DNA of 40,263 nt from Flavobacteriales bacterium (GCA_947464415.1 CANHWU010000007.1:1-40263); one strand, 5' to 3'. Shown: positions 1 to 8,972, counted from the first letter of the stretch. A program made the numbers and translations. The notes: generated by a model from the letters alone, not told the origin.

Positions 1-260
1 GACAGCGTCCCGATAGAAAAGCCGAAATAAGCCCATAATAGGGCTCTTTTGCGATCTAAATTATCCAAGTAAAAAACGCCCAAAAATGCAGACAACCCCG
101 CGGCTAATCCATAAGAGCTCACCAATAAGCCATAAGCTCCGGGACCAATCATCAACTGCTTCTTTAAAATATCTCCCATGGGCATCATGATCATGAAGTC
201 CACTATATTGGTAAATTGGATGGCCGCTAAGAGCAGTAGTATGCGCTTTTCCGAAATCAA
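1..260 (-). CDS. MFS transporter, N-terminal part (runs off window start)
   Basis: Reading the minus strand down from 260 gives an open frame to the window edge that encodes a hydrophobic segment with the stretch QFTNIVDFMIMMPMGDIL, then a second segment with SSYGLAAGLSAFLGVFYLD and a DRKRAL loop. The FTNIVDFMIMMPMG signature and a basic loop between helices 2 and 3 are typical of the first helices of drug or sugar efflux transporters of the major facilitator superfamily. No ATG lies near the beginning. A TTG at 260-258 overlaps the TGA of the upstream gene (TTGA), so translational coupling from that start is likely. Only about 86 residues of an expected 400 or so are present. The substrate cannot be told. 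Confidence 0.75.
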   Translation of the reverse strand, partial: MISEKRILLLLAAIQFTNIVDFMIMMPMGDILKKQLMIGPGAYGLLVSSYGLAAGLSAFLGVFYLDNLDRKRALLWAYFGFSIGTL

Positions 261-1519
261 CGCTTTTCTAATTTTGAATTCAAGCGCTCATAAGCCTCCT
301 GCTTCCAAACAGAGCGCAAAGACACCTCTTCCGACTGAAATTTACTGATGATCCATCTCACTAATACATTGGTGATGGGCTTGGAATGTCGGAGTAACGC
401 TTGACCAGGCAATGCCAATGCACCAATAGAAGATTTGATTTCTAAAGCTGTTCTACCAAAACAGATCCAAGATTTTTTTTGCTCAATCCCCAACTGCACA
501 AAATCATAAAGCATGCGCGAATAAAGCTGAAACTGCTTGTTCTTCTCATAATCTATCCCTACCAAATGCGCCTCCATCTCCTGATCACCTAAAATGGAGA
601 TAGAGAAACCGATCATCTTGTTCTCGAAATAATATCCCTGCATCACAAAATCCTCTCCCAACGCCAATTTCATATCGATGATGGCCTGTGCCGATAGCTT
701 CTTCCACTGGTACTGGGCTCTCTCATATACTTGCTCATACAACGGATACCAATCTTCTGAATGATTACTCATTTCCTCAGCACTCAAGACTCTTTTTACT
801 AAATCCTTCGACTTCTCCAACGCGGTAAGCGATTTTGATCTGAACTTGGAAATAAGATCATTTTGATAATCGCCTAAAGTCTGCCATTCCTCCAAAATCG
901 GTAAAATCATTACAGGGTCGCCGGCCATTTTGGAAAATCCACAGTTCTTTAAATTCTCCTGGAGAGCCTCATGCACAGGATAAAAATCCTTCATCATACA
1001 AATGGACAAGGGAATGCCTTTGGCCCTTACTTCCTTGACGACAGCATTCATGGCGTCACAAAGGAAATTAGCCTGGTCAATAGTAGATATATCCTCCGCA
1101 AAGACAAAAGCGTGTTCACCTGAAATCAGCGGATTTCCGCACACCAAAACATGTTGTTCCTTTTTGGAGGTGGTCCATTTTCTGGCTAACCAATCTCTGA
1201 TTCCAATGCATTGTGATAGCTCATGTTCTAATTCATTGGATTGAAAAGTAGAAAGAAAAAATACAGCATAACCCACGGGCACGCCACTTCTCGTAAACAG
1301 CACCATCCATGTATCGCAGAAGGCAGACATGGCCGACAAATATGACTTCTGAAGAAATCGATCATTTTCTAATTTCAATGATCCTGTCAATTCCCAAAAC
1401 GCATCTGGAACAGCCAACACATCGGAATGAATCTGAATTTCAAATATTTTGTTCTGACAAAAAACACCCTTCCAATGGGTGATGAAATTGGACTCTTTTG
1501 AACAAATACTTGAAATCAT
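257..1519 (-). CDS. FemAB/GNAT-like N-acyltransferase family protein
   Basis: A soluble protein of about 420 residues. Its C-terminal half carries the pattern of FemAB-like GNAT proteins: a KFRSKSLTALEKSK segment, then YEQVYERAQ, a stretch of the type MIGFSISILGD, VGIDYEKN, and FGRTALEIKSSIGA near the end. Such proteins transfer acyl or aminoacyl groups, often in cell-envelope or exopolysaccharide synthesis; the substrate here is unknown. The longest frame starts at 1561, but a good Bacteroidota -7 element (TAGCTTTG, 1528-1535) lies inside that extension, so the ATG at 1519 (MISSICSK) is preferred. The stop codon overlaps the TTG of the MFS gene, suggesting a two-gene operon. Confidence 0.6.
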   Translation of the reverse strand: MISSICSKESNFITHWKGVFCQNKIFEIQIHSDVLAVPDAFWELTGSLKLENDRFLQKSYLSAMSAFCDTWMVLFTRSGVPVGYAVFFLSTFQSNELEHELSQCIGIRDWLARKWTTSKKEQHVLVCGNPLISGEHAFVFAEDISTIDQANFLCDAMNAVVKEVRAKGIPLSICMMKDFYPVHEALQENLKNCGFSKMAGDPVMILPILEEWQTLGDYQNDLISKFRSKSLTALEKSKDLVKRVLSAEEMSNHSEDWYPLYEQVYERAQYQWKKLSAQAIIDMKLALGEDFVMQGYYFENKMIGFSISILGDQEMEAHLVGIDYEKNKQFQLYSRMLYDFVQLGIEQKKSWICFGRTALEIKSSIGALALPGQALLRHSKPITNVLVRWIISKFQSEEVSLRSVWKQEAYERLNSKLEKR

Positions 1520-1527
1520 AGCGCGTG

Positions 1528-1561
1528 CAAAGCTAATCGGAATAAATTTGCTAAGGAACAA
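1528..1561 (-). promoter_or_regulatory. Candidate Bacteroidota-type promoter for the acyltransferase gene
   Basis: On the minus strand a TTG (1561-1559) is followed after 23 bases by TAGCTTTG (1535-1528), a perfect match to the TAnnTTTG -7 consensus of this phylum. The ATG at 1519 follows 8 bases later. The spacing is at the long end of what is usual. The element lies within the longest possible reading frame and is the reason for choosing the shorter start. Confidence 0.45.
1543..1550 (+). promoter_or_regulatory. Possible -7 element for the plus-strand membrane protein
   Basis: TAAATTTG matches TAnnTTTG and lies 41 bases upstream of the ATG at 1592. No convincing -33 TTG is found at the expected distance. 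It interleaves with the divergent promoter on the other strand. Confidence 0.3.
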
Positions 1562-1591
1562 TTATTGTTGCAACTTGTTTAAACTGATATT

Positions 1592-2290
1592 ATGCTCGAA
1601 ACATCATTGTATGTAACCTTAGGATGTATCCTGACAGTTTTAGTAGCCATTTTTACTTTGATCCCGAGTATGTACTTCGGATTAAGCGATCGCGTTCAAA
1701 GAAGAAGTCATGTAGTGGCACTTTTACTTTTGCTTTGGGCTCTATTTCAAAGTACCCTTTCACTCAATAGATGGTATATGGATAGGCAGGCGGGATGGTT
1801 TCACCATTCATTTCCATATTTCTTCATGACGATCATTTTATTGTTGTTGTTTTTCACTCCGAGAGGAAAGGAATTTGCCAAGCATCTTCATCCTAGATTT
1901 CTTATCTTACCTCAGTTTACTCGAGTATTTTGGCTAGTTTTAGGTGAATCCCTTATCGAGGAAAACCAACTTCCAGAAATTGTCTTTTTTCTTGGGATTG
2001 GCATGGAACTTATTTTGCTCATCCCCTTCCTTTACATTTACCTGAAAATGCACGAAACACCCAAAATTTGGATTCGATTAACCCACGTCATGGCTTTAAT
2101 CATAACTCTCTCAGAGCTCATTTTAGGATATGGTTCCATACCCAGCAGCATTCAGATCTGGTCTACTTTTTCTCCTAACTACGCCTTTCAACATTTTCCT
2201 TTCACACTTATCCCATCCGTCTTATTTCCAATTTATATTTTTGGTAATATTCACGGAATCATTTTCCCCTCCATCAAGAAAAAATCTTGA
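1592..2290 (+). CDS. Uncharacterised multi-pass membrane protein
   Basis: A protein of 232 residues made almost entirely of hydrophobic segments. About six or seven membrane helices are visible, for example near residues 6-28, 40-58, 75-90, 130-150, 165-183 and 205-225, separated by short basic loops such as DRVQRRSH and PRGKEFAKH. It ends in a basic tail (PSIKKKS). I recognise no family or catalytic motif. It stands alone on this strand, starting only 72 bases from the divergent acyltransferase start, and its last 69 bases are also the last 69 bases of the convergent YfhO-like gene. A real inner-membrane protein is likely from composition; the function is unknown. Confidence 0.6.
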   Translation: MLETSLYVTLGCILTVLVAIFTLIPSMYFGLSDRVQRRSHVVALLLLLWALFQSTLSLNRWYMDRQAGWFHHSFPYFFMTIILLLLFFTPRGKEFAKHLHPRFLILPQFTRVFWLVLGESLIEENQLPEIVFFLGIGMELILLIPFLYIYLKMHETPKIWIRLTHVMALIITLSELILGYGSIPSSIQIWSTFSPNYAFQHFPFTLIPSVLFPIYIFGNIHGIIFPSIKKKS

Positions 2291-4939
2291 ACGCTCTTTC
2301 CATCCTGCCCCCAATAATAATAGAATCATCACAATCGATCCGGTTAGAGATATTTGATTTCCTTTTTTCCATGTCGGAGGGTCGAATTTCCAGACAATCT
2401 CGTGACTTCCAGCGGGCACCATTGCCCCTCTTAAAACATAATTCACTCGGGCCGTTGACACTTCTTTTCCATCTACCAAACAAATCCAACCTTCTGGATA
2501 ATAAATCTCCGAAAACACAACAGGACCCTCTTGGCTAGAGGTAGAAGTATAGCATATTTCCTTCGGTGAATATGACTTTAGTGTCACTGCAGCACTGGTA
2601 TCATTGACTCCCCCCTTGAAAACATCGGTAAATTCCTCCCGCACGACTGCTGTCTTTTTGGTATCCACCTCTTTCATCGCCACTATCTCTTCATCCCCTG
2701 TTTTTACTGATTTTACCTCCTCAACAAACCACGCGTTGCCATTGGCGGATGCATTTACAATCGGAGGAATTTCTGGATTGTATTGAATATACTTGGTATT
2801 CAGCATATTTAAAACTCCCAAATGATCGGTAGCGGGAGCCCCCTTGCGCAGAGAGTCAATCAACTCACTCATCTCAGGCTGAATACAAAAAGAAATCAAC
2901 TCCTGATAGCGCTTCAACTTTGCTCCATGATACCCTCCAATGCTTTTATGTAGGTAACTTACATCTGCATTATTGAAAGGATCTCTGAGGGTTAACACTC
3001 TGTAATCTGAATTCAAATTCAAAGCTGCAAAGCCCGCCACTTGTTCCTTGATTTCATTATTTCTGTACTTCTTCCAATGCTCATCTTGGTTCATAGCCGC
3101 CAACACCTCACTCCTAGTATTGCTCCATCCAGGATTGTTTTGAGTCTCCTGCTGCAAAATGAAAAGGTCAGATTTTGATGGTGCGATAGGCACATACTTC
3201 TCCTCTTCTTTCATATAACGGACATATTGTCCTTTCTCCTTATCATTGTCTAAATACCGACGACAAACCCCCCATTGATCCCCCACTGCTATCAATACCA
3301 GAAAACCTGTCAGGTATTGGGCAATGGATGGAAACTTTAACATCACAATCAATACGATGATCACTCCTACCACCACTAACATCGCTCTTTGACCATCCTT
3401 TGCATACAGCGCCTTTCTCAATTCGATTACTTCGTCTTGCACTTTCATTACCAAATCTTTCTCTTGACTCGACAGTTGATTAGGGTTTTTAATTACTTCA
3501 TACTGCGTCAATCGATTGATCATCTTATCCTCATCATTTTCATTGGTAAAACTTCCGATAACCCCTGAGGCATTGCCCAAGAAAACAAAGAGAAGAGGCA
3601 CAATCGCCAATGCGATCCATTGGACCTTTGGCTTTTCCATCGGAAAAAGTGTGGTACTCAAAATGGCCTCCAATGTGAGCCCCGCCATGGCGCCCCATAC
3701 AACGGGCAATAACATCAAAATCATTTTTGAATCTCTGAACTTGTTGTACATAGGGAAATGATGAATAAAAAAATCATTCAATCCCGTCATTTCTTTCACG
3801 CACAGAGCCAAAGCCAGTAAAGTGACCACCAACAAAGGCCATTTCAAAACATCCTTCAAGAAGATCCATCCCAACAAAGCCAACACCAGGGTTACCAACC
3901 CAAAATAAAAAGCACCTCCCGACATTCGTTGCCCACCCCAATATGGATCCATAAGTTCCACAATGGGACGGATCTCCTTACTTACCTTTCTTACCTCATC
4001 CGGCGCTGCCATTTTAAAATAGCCTCCTGCGCCACCGCAAGCGTTGGGAAACAACAAACTCCAACGTTCTCCAACTCCATAGTTGTAATCCAAGATATAA
4101 TCTCCATCCAATCCCTCTTGTTCTATATCTGCCACCTCCGCTTTGCTTTCTGGCACTATTGTCAATTCACTCTTTCCTCGTGTTGTCCATTGGCTGTACT
4201 CATAAGTAGTCATCAAATTGCTCGCGCTTGGTAAAATAGCCAAACTCGTTGCCATTAATAACAACCCTACCCGAATAGGAATCAATTTTAATTCTTTTTT
4301 CACCGCCATTCTCAACAGTTCACCCATACCCACGACCAATAATAATATAGCCGTGTAATAGGTCATTTGCAAGTGATTGGCTGCTATCTGACAACCAAAG
4401 AACAAAGCAAATAAAACAGGGCCCCAAACATTTCTATTCCTCAGAGAGTAAATCAATGCTCCCAATGTGGGTGCAACGAAAGCAATGGCCATCACTTTTG
4501 CTGTATGACCAGCGCCGAGATACAGAATATTAATGGTAGAAAAACCTACAGCGGCACCTATGAGTATTGCCACCCAAGAACGAACTCTCAAAAACAACCC
4601 TAAAAAATACCCACCCAACAGGGCTATGAATAATGTGCCCATGGCACCCGGTAAACCAAAACGAAATAAGGTTATAAACCATCTGAAGACATTATTATCA
4701 TGCTCGGTAGAAATTTGGTACGCCGGCATTCCACCAAACATAGAATCCGTCCACAAAGCTTCCTCGTTGTGCATCATGCGATAATCCATCACCTCTTTGG
4801 ACATTCCTCTCCAATTATCCACATCGCCTTGTCTGAGATCATATCCACTCATCAATGGCGAGAAATAGGCATATGCTAAAATCAGATAAAGCACTATGGC
4901 TATGACGTGAGGCAGGGCTTTTGAGAAAATCTTTTTCAT
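2222..4939 (-). CDS. YfhO-family integral membrane protein
   Basis: A 905-residue protein resembling the YfhO family (Pfam PF09586) of large polytopic membrane proteins, distantly related to GT-C-type glycosyltransferases. The N-terminus has a first helix (residues 8-27), then a loop with DLRQGDVDNWRGMSKE and TDSMFGGMPAYQIST, the extracytoplasmic acidic/aromatic loop typical of the family. Many helices follow to about residue 585. A soluble C-terminal part containing the YHGAKLKRYQELI and YPEGWICLVDGKE segments comes next, then a final helix near 870-890. Firmicute YfhO is implicated in lipoteichoic acid glycosylation; the substrate in Bacteroidota is not established. It lies 3 bases after the DUF4834-like gene, in an operon with gldA. 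Confidence 0.8.
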   Translation of the reverse strand: MKKIFSKALPHVIAIVLYLILAYAYFSPLMSGYDLRQGDVDNWRGMSKEVMDYRMMHNEEALWTDSMFGGMPAYQISTEHDNNVFRWFITLFRFGLPGAMGTLFIALLGGYFLGLFLRVRSWVAILIGAAVGFSTINILYLGAGHTAKVMAIAFVAPTLGALIYSLRNRNVWGPVLFALFFGCQIAANHLQMTYYTAILLLVVGMGELLRMAVKKELKLIPIRVGLLLMATSLAILPSASNLMTTYEYSQWTTRGKSELTIVPESKAEVADIEQEGLDGDYILDYNYGVGERWSLLFPNACGGAGGYFKMAAPDEVRKVSKEIRPIVELMDPYWGGQRMSGGAFYFGLVTLVLALLGWIFLKDVLKWPLLVVTLLALALCVKEMTGLNDFFIHHFPMYNKFRDSKMILMLLPVVWGAMAGLTLEAILSTTLFPMEKPKVQWIALAIVPLLFVFLGNASGVIGSFTNENDEDKMINRLTQYEVIKNPNQLSSQEKDLVMKVQDEVIELRKALYAKDGQRAMLVVVGVIIVLIVMLKFPSIAQYLTGFLVLIAVGDQWGVCRRYLDNDKEKGQYVRYMKEEEKYVPIAPSKSDLFILQQETQNNPGWSNTRSEVLAAMNQDEHWKKYRNNEIKEQVAGFAALNLNSDYRVLTLRDPFNNADVSYLHKSIGGYHGAKLKRYQELISFCIQPEMSELIDSLRKGAPATDHLGVLNMLNTKYIQYNPEIPPIVNASANGNAWFVEEVKSVKTGDEEIVAMKEVDTKKTAVVREEFTDVFKGGVNDTSAAVTLKSYSPKEICYTSTSSQEGPVVFSEIYYPEGWICLVDGKEVSTARVNYVLRGAMVPAGSHEIVWKFDPPTWKKGNQISLTGSIVMILLLLGAGWKERSRFFLDGGENDSVNITKNINWK

Positions 4940-4942
4940 ATT

Positions 4943-5209
4943 CTAATCTTTGATTTCGATAAAATCAACATCTTCCGCTTCAGGAGTTTTTGATTTTTGA
5001 TGGGTTTGTTGGTGGGTGTGAGGAGGAGCATTGAATTGTTGTTTCTTCAACTCCTCATGTGTTTTATTCACTGCATAAACAACGGAAATTCTTGCAATGG
5101 CCCTGAGCGCGTATCCAATGACGATGATCCAAAATATCGTTCGAACAAGACTAGAAATAGTCGCTTCGTACAGCGGAAGAGCCTCTACGGTGGTTACCAA
5201 CTCATTCAT
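4943..5209 (-). CDS. Small membrane protein, DUF4834-like
   Basis: An 88-residue protein beginning MNELVTTVEAL. The start is fixed by an ATGA overlap with the gldA stop (5209-5206); the longer open frame upstream is only gldA sequence in another frame. It has one or two hydrophobic segments (residues about 17-45, with IFWIIVIGYALRAIARI). A short charged His/Gln-rich stretch follows (QFNAPPHTHQQTHQK), and the C-terminus is acidic, ending EDVDFIEIKD. That layout and the VDF-E-I ending resemble the DUF4834 family known from Bacteroidota, which has no established function. It is translationally coupled to gldA. Confidence 0.6.
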   Translation of the reverse strand: MNELVTTVEALPLYEATISSLVRTIFWIIVIGYALRAIARISVVYAVNKTHEELKKQQFNAPPHTHQQTHQKSKTPEAEDVDFIEIKD

Positions 5210-6117
5210 GACTGAGCAGAAGTTAAATCTTTGAACACATCTTCCAAACGCTGCTCTTTCACATTCATGGTCAATATTCGATACGGAGAGGAGGCCGCCC
5301 AATCTGCCATTTTGATTCTAATGTCTTCGTCACCTTTGGCCACTACTTCCCATTGAAAATCAGTAATTCTGTTGACTTTTAATACAAAAGGCAATTGACT
5401 CAGTACTTTTTCATTCACTATTTGGTCTAACTCTAATTGAAGTATAGTTTGACCTCCTAATTGCTTCAATGACTGTGTTTCTCCATCTTGCACTAGCTTA
5501 CCTCTATTGATGATAATAGTCCTTTGACACAATGCTTCTACTTCTTGCATAATGTGGGTAGAAAACATTACTGTCTTTTCTTTACCCACCTCCTTGATCA
5601 AGCCTCTAATTTCAATCAATTGATTGGGATCCAACCCACTGGTGGGTTCATCTAAAATCAATACTTGTGGATCATGGATCAATGCTTGCGCCAGCCCTAT
5701 TCTCTGTCTATATCCTTTGGAGAGCGTGCCTATCTTTTTATGTGCCTCTATGCCCAGACCCACACGCTCAATCATTGCCTCTACCTTGGACCTGACATTA
5801 CTCAACTGATAAATTCCGGCTATAAAACTCAAATACTCACGCACGTACATCTCCAAATACAACGGGTTATGTTCCGGCAAATAACCGATCACCCTGCGAG
5901 TTTCCATGCTATTGTCACTGATGTCGAGACCATTCACTTCAATGGATCCAGAAGAGGGAGGAATAAAAGAAGTAATGATTTTCATCATGGTACTTTTGCC
6001 CGCCCCATTGGGACCTAAAAAACCTACAATCTGCCCCTTAGGAATTTCAAAGGAAACATGATCCAATGCCCACTGGCTTCCGTACTGCTTGGTAACTTCT
6101 TTTACAACAATCGACAT
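5206..6117 (-). CDS. gldA: ABC transporter ATP-binding protein, gliding motility GldA type
   Basis: A 303-residue ATPase starting MSIVVKEVTKQYG; the longer frame to 6156 adds 13 residues with no family support. It has Walker A GPNGAGKS, the Q-loop region replaced by YLPEHNPLY, the signature LSKGYRQRIGLAQAL, Walker B VLILDEPTSGLDPNQ, and the switch His in MFSTHIMQEVE. The C-terminal roughly 80 residues form the extra domain seen in GldA. In Flavobacterium, GldA works with membrane partners GldF and GldG in an ABC transporter needed for gliding and linked to T9SS function. Neither partner gene is in the window. It is the first gene of the gldA / DUF4834-like / yfhO-like run. Confidence 0.8.
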   Translation of the reverse strand: MSIVVKEVTKQYGSQWALDHVSFEIPKGQIVGFLGPNGAGKSTMMKIITSFIPPSSGSIEVNGLDISDNSMETRRVIGYLPEHNPLYLEMYVREYLSFIAGIYQLSNVRSKVEAMIERVGLGIEAHKKIGTLSKGYRQRIGLAQALIHDPQVLILDEPTSGLDPNQLIEIRGLIKEVGKEKTVMFSTHIMQEVEALCQRTIIINRGKLVQDGETQSLKQLGGQTILQLELDQIVNEKVLSQLPFVLKVNRITDFQWEVVAKGDEDIRIKMADWAASSPYRILTMNVKEQRLEDVFKDLTSAQS

Positions 6118-6181
6118 GAAACAAATTAAGGTAACAAATGTACTCGATGGCACCAATGATTCAAAACATCACAGGGATAAT

Positions 6182-6189
6182 TAAATTTG
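6182..6189 (+). promoter_or_regulatory. Candidate -7 promoter element upstream of the FIST gene
   Basis: TAAATTTG matches the Bacteroidota TAnnTTTG -7 consensus and lies 15 bases upstream of the ATG at 6205. No clear TTG is present at the -33 spacing, so this rests on one element only. Confidence 0.35.
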
Positions 6190-6204
6190 ACCTATCTTAG
6201 AGGC

Positions 6205-7329
6205 ATGAGAACTGAACAACGAATTTGGACATCGGAAAATGGTTGGAATGTATCTAGCTGCAATCTTCCTGAAGCGCAATTGGTGTTGGTATTCATTGGC
6301 ATCGATGTAGAAAATCAGGCACAACTTTTAAATGAGTTGAAGAGTGCCTATCCTAACTCAGACATTATATTTTGCAGCACTGCAGGAGAAATTGCCAAAA
6401 ATGAAATTTTAGATAATTCAGCCGTCTGCACCGCTATTTACTTTAATCAAACTCCTCTTAAAATTCACCGAATTGAAATCAAAGACACCGATGAAAGTGA
6501 AAAATGCGGAATAGAAATCGCGAAAACATTGATGAGTGATGACTTGAAAGGAGTTTTCATCATCAGTGAAGGCACCCTTACCAATGGGGATTTCTTGATC
6601 AAAGGAGTGAATGACAACATTCCTAATACCGTTTTAGTTACAGGAGGTTTGGCAGGGGATGCAGGGCGGTTTACCCAAACTTTTGTTGGTATGAACGAAG
6701 TAGCAAGACCAGGCGTAATTGTCGCTGTCGGATTCTATGGAAATAATATCCAGATGAGCCATGGATCTCAGGGAGGTTGGAGCGAATTTGGCCCAATTAG
6801 AACTGTTACCTCTTCTGAAAAGAATGTGCTGTATACATTAGACAACGGAAGTGCTTTGGAACTCTATAAAAGATATTTGGGAGACCGCGCCTCTGAATTG
6901 CCAGGTGCCGCCTTACTCTTCCCTCTTTGTATCATCAATGATGATGGCTCTCATCTGGTCAGAACCATCTTGAGCATTGATGAAGAAAAAGGTTCCATGA
7001 CCTTCGCAGGAAATATCCCCAATGGCTCTCGGGTTCAATTCATGATGGCTAATTTTGAGCATTTGATTGAGGGGGCAGAGGGAGCAGCGGAGCAAAGCAA
7101 CGAAATCGAAAATCCCACCTTGGCTATCTTAATTTCATGTGTGGGAAGAAGAATCGTATTAGGACAAAGAACTGAAGAGGAGTTAGATGCCGTGATTGAA
7201 CGCATCGGAGATCAGACCACCTATTGTGGCTTTTATTCCAATGGTGAAATTTCTCCATTGATGGATAGTGCCACCTGTGCGCTGCATAATCAAACGATGA
7301 CTATTACCACTTTCAAAGAATTGAACTAA
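6205..7329 (+). CDS. FIST-domain sensory protein
   Basis: A 374-residue soluble protein with both halves of the FIST module (FIST_N roughly 20-220, FIST_C roughly 225-360). Typical features are the CSTAGEIAKNEI segment, the GGLAGDAGRF motif in the N-terminal half, a GGWSEFGP turn, and near the end CVGRRIVLGQRTEEE and TYCGFYSNGEISP. FIST domains are thought to bind small ligands such as amino acids and are often fused to histidine kinases, cyclases or chemoreceptors; here no output domain is attached. The ATG at 6205 (MRTEQRI) is chosen over an in-frame TTG at 6187, which would overlap the -7 element. It is followed after 9 bases by purN. Confidence 0.8.
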   Translation: MRTEQRIWTSENGWNVSSCNLPEAQLVLVFIGIDVENQAQLLNELKSAYPNSDIIFCSTAGEIAKNEILDNSAVCTAIYFNQTPLKIHRIEIKDTDESEKCGIEIAKTLMSDDLKGVFIISEGTLTNGDFLIKGVNDNIPNTVLVTGGLAGDAGRFTQTFVGMNEVARPGVIVAVGFYGNNIQMSHGSQGGWSEFGPIRTVTSSEKNVLYTLDNGSALELYKRYLGDRASELPGAALLFPLCIINDDGSHLVRTILSIDEEKGSMTFAGNIPNGSRVQFMMANFEHLIEGAEGAAEQSNEIENPTLAILISCVGRRIVLGQRTEEELDAVIERIGDQTTYCGFYSNGEISPLMDSATCALHNQTMTITTFKELN

Positions 7330-7338
7330 TTTCTTTCA

Positions 7339-7905
7339 ATGGAGCGGTTGGTAATTTTAGGTTCTGGATCTGGCTCCAACGCTAAAAATCTCTTGACCTA
7401 TTTTCAGCAGCATGACGAAATTGAAATTGTTCTGATTGCTCACAATAAACCCAACATTGGAATTATTCAGCACGCAGAGGATTTCAATATTCCTAATTAC
7501 CTGCTAACCAAAGAAAATTTCCTTTTGTCAGATGAGTTTATCCAACATCTTATTCATCTGAAGGTGAATTGGATCATCCTCGCGGGTTTTCTTTGGAAAA
7601 TTCCTGCTGCGCTTTGTCAAAAATTCGAGAATAAAATCATTAATATCCATCCCTCATTGTTACCTAAATACGGAGGAAAAGGTATGTACGGTCATTTTGT
7701 TCATGAAGCTGTCTTTAAAGCTCAAGAAAAAGAATCTGGTATAACTATTCATTTGGTAAATGAGGAATATGATAAAGGAAAGGTTTTATTTCAGGGCCGG
7801 GTGAATCTTGACCCGGAAGATGGACCAGATATCATTGAGCAAAAAGTTCGTACTTTAGAGAGACAGCATTTTCCTACCATTGTAGAAAAAACCATTTTGG
7901 GATGA
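7339..7905 (+). CDS. purN: Phosphoribosylglycinamide formyltransferase
   Basis: A 188-residue enzyme that transfers a formyl group from 10-formyl-tetrahydrofolate to GAR in de novo purine synthesis (third step). The N-terminal phosphate-binding loop GSGSGSN is at residues 8-14. The catalytic Asn102 and His104 lie in INIHPSLLPKYGGKGMYG, and the catalytic Asp145 lies in NEEYDKGKV. The length matches the family (about 190-210). Its ATG is 9 bases after the FIST stop and its TGA overlaps the next ATG (ATGA), so the three genes are probably one transcript. No other purine genes are nearby. Confidence 0.93.
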   Translation: MERLVILGSGSGSNAKNLLTYFQQHDEIEIVLIAHNKPNIGIIQHAEDFNIPNYLLTKENFLLSDEFIQHLIHLKVNWIILAGFLWKIPAALCQKFENKIINIHPSLLPKYGGKGMYGHFVHEAVFKAQEKESGITIHLVNEEYDKGKVLFQGRVNLDPEDGPDIIEQKVRTLERQHFPTIVEKTILG

Positions 7906-8825
7906 TCAAAAAATCGATGTCGTTGGCTTGGTTGGCCTTTTCATTGGGGTGCAGCAGCCAAGACGGAACACCGCATGTTTCTCAAGGTAATATAAAGTTC
8001 ATCCCCTCGTTTCCATCACAGTTGATTGATCCAAGACCGATCGCCATTTGGAAATCCCCCAATTTTGAGGATAACAAAGAACATATCACCCTGTATTTGC
8101 ATGATGGACAAATGTTGTTTGATGGCAATATTACCTGGAATCATCAAGAATGGAATATCGACGAGCATCTTGCTCAATTGAGTGAGGAAAATCCTTCTTT
8201 GTCCTTTCTAGTAGTAGGTATATATAACAACGGAAGTAAGCGTCACGCCGAGTACTTTCCTCAAAAGCCATTTGAGGAATTGTCCCGCCCATTTCAAGAC
8301 TCACTTTATACCCATACGCAACGTCAACCGCAGCAAGCTTTGTTTTCCGCAAAAATTTATTCTGATCGATATTTAACTTTCATTACCCAAGAGTTAAAGC
8401 CCTATGTAGAGGAAAATTATGGAGCAAGCTCATTAATGAATACTTGGATTGGCGGAGCAAGCATGGGTGGTTTAATATCGTGGTATGCACTGCATGAATA
8501 TCCCAATGAATTTGGCGCCGCTTTGTGTTTTTCTACTCACTGGCCTGGAGTATGGCCCAAAGACGATCCCTCACAGAAGGTTTTCCATCAGTTCATCTCC
8601 TATCAATGGAAACATCCCTTCTCTCCCTCGCAAAAATGTTATTTTGATCATGGTGATCTAACCTTGGATCAATACTATGCACCGTATCAAGCAAAAATGA
8701 ACGCTGCGCTGACACAACAAAAAGTTCATTATCAAAGCTTGATTTTTCCAGGCACCGACCATAGCGAGCAGAGCTGGTCTTCCCATTTTCTAGGGGCTGT
8801 TCGCTGGTTGCTCAGTTTAGAGTAA
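7902..8825 (+). CDS. Exported alpha/beta-hydrolase esterase (esterase D-like)
   Basis: A 307-residue putative esterase. The N-terminus (MIKKSMSLAWLAFSLGCSS) is a signal sequence; the Cys at 17 could be a lipidation site, but the lipobox is weak. Esterase-family features are a LYLHDGQMLFDG strand, a GIYNNGSKRHAEYFP segment, the nucleophile elbow GGASMGG with Ser187, and a C-terminal GTDHSEQSW with the probable catalytic His287. This pattern resembles bacterial proteins related to esterase D and ferric-enterobactin esterase. The substrate is unknown. The start overlaps the purN stop by four bases. A hairpin terminator follows at 8973. Confidence 0.78.
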   Translation: MIKKSMSLAWLAFSLGCSSQDGTPHVSQGNIKFIPSFPSQLIDPRPIAIWKSPNFEDNKEHITLYLHDGQMLFDGNITWNHQEWNIDEHLAQLSEENPSLSFLVVGIYNNGSKRHAEYFPQKPFEELSRPFQDSLYTHTQRQPQQALFSAKIYSDRYLTFITQELKPYVEENYGASSLMNTWIGGASMGGLISWYALHEYPNEFGAALCFSTHWPGVWPKDDPSQKVFHQFISYQWKHPFSPSQKCYFDHGDLTLDQYYAPYQAKMNAALTQQKVHYQSLIFPGTDHSEQSWSSHFLGAVRWLLSLE

Positions 8826-8972
8826 TCCACCTTCAGATTTTAGCTGTTATTATCATCCTGATGATTTAAGATTTAAATCACCCCACTAAATCAGCTGCTT
8901 TAGAAACTTATATCACATCGGAAACTTCTCTACTTGCTTTTCCTGTCAAAAAGGGGAATATGAGGAATACAA

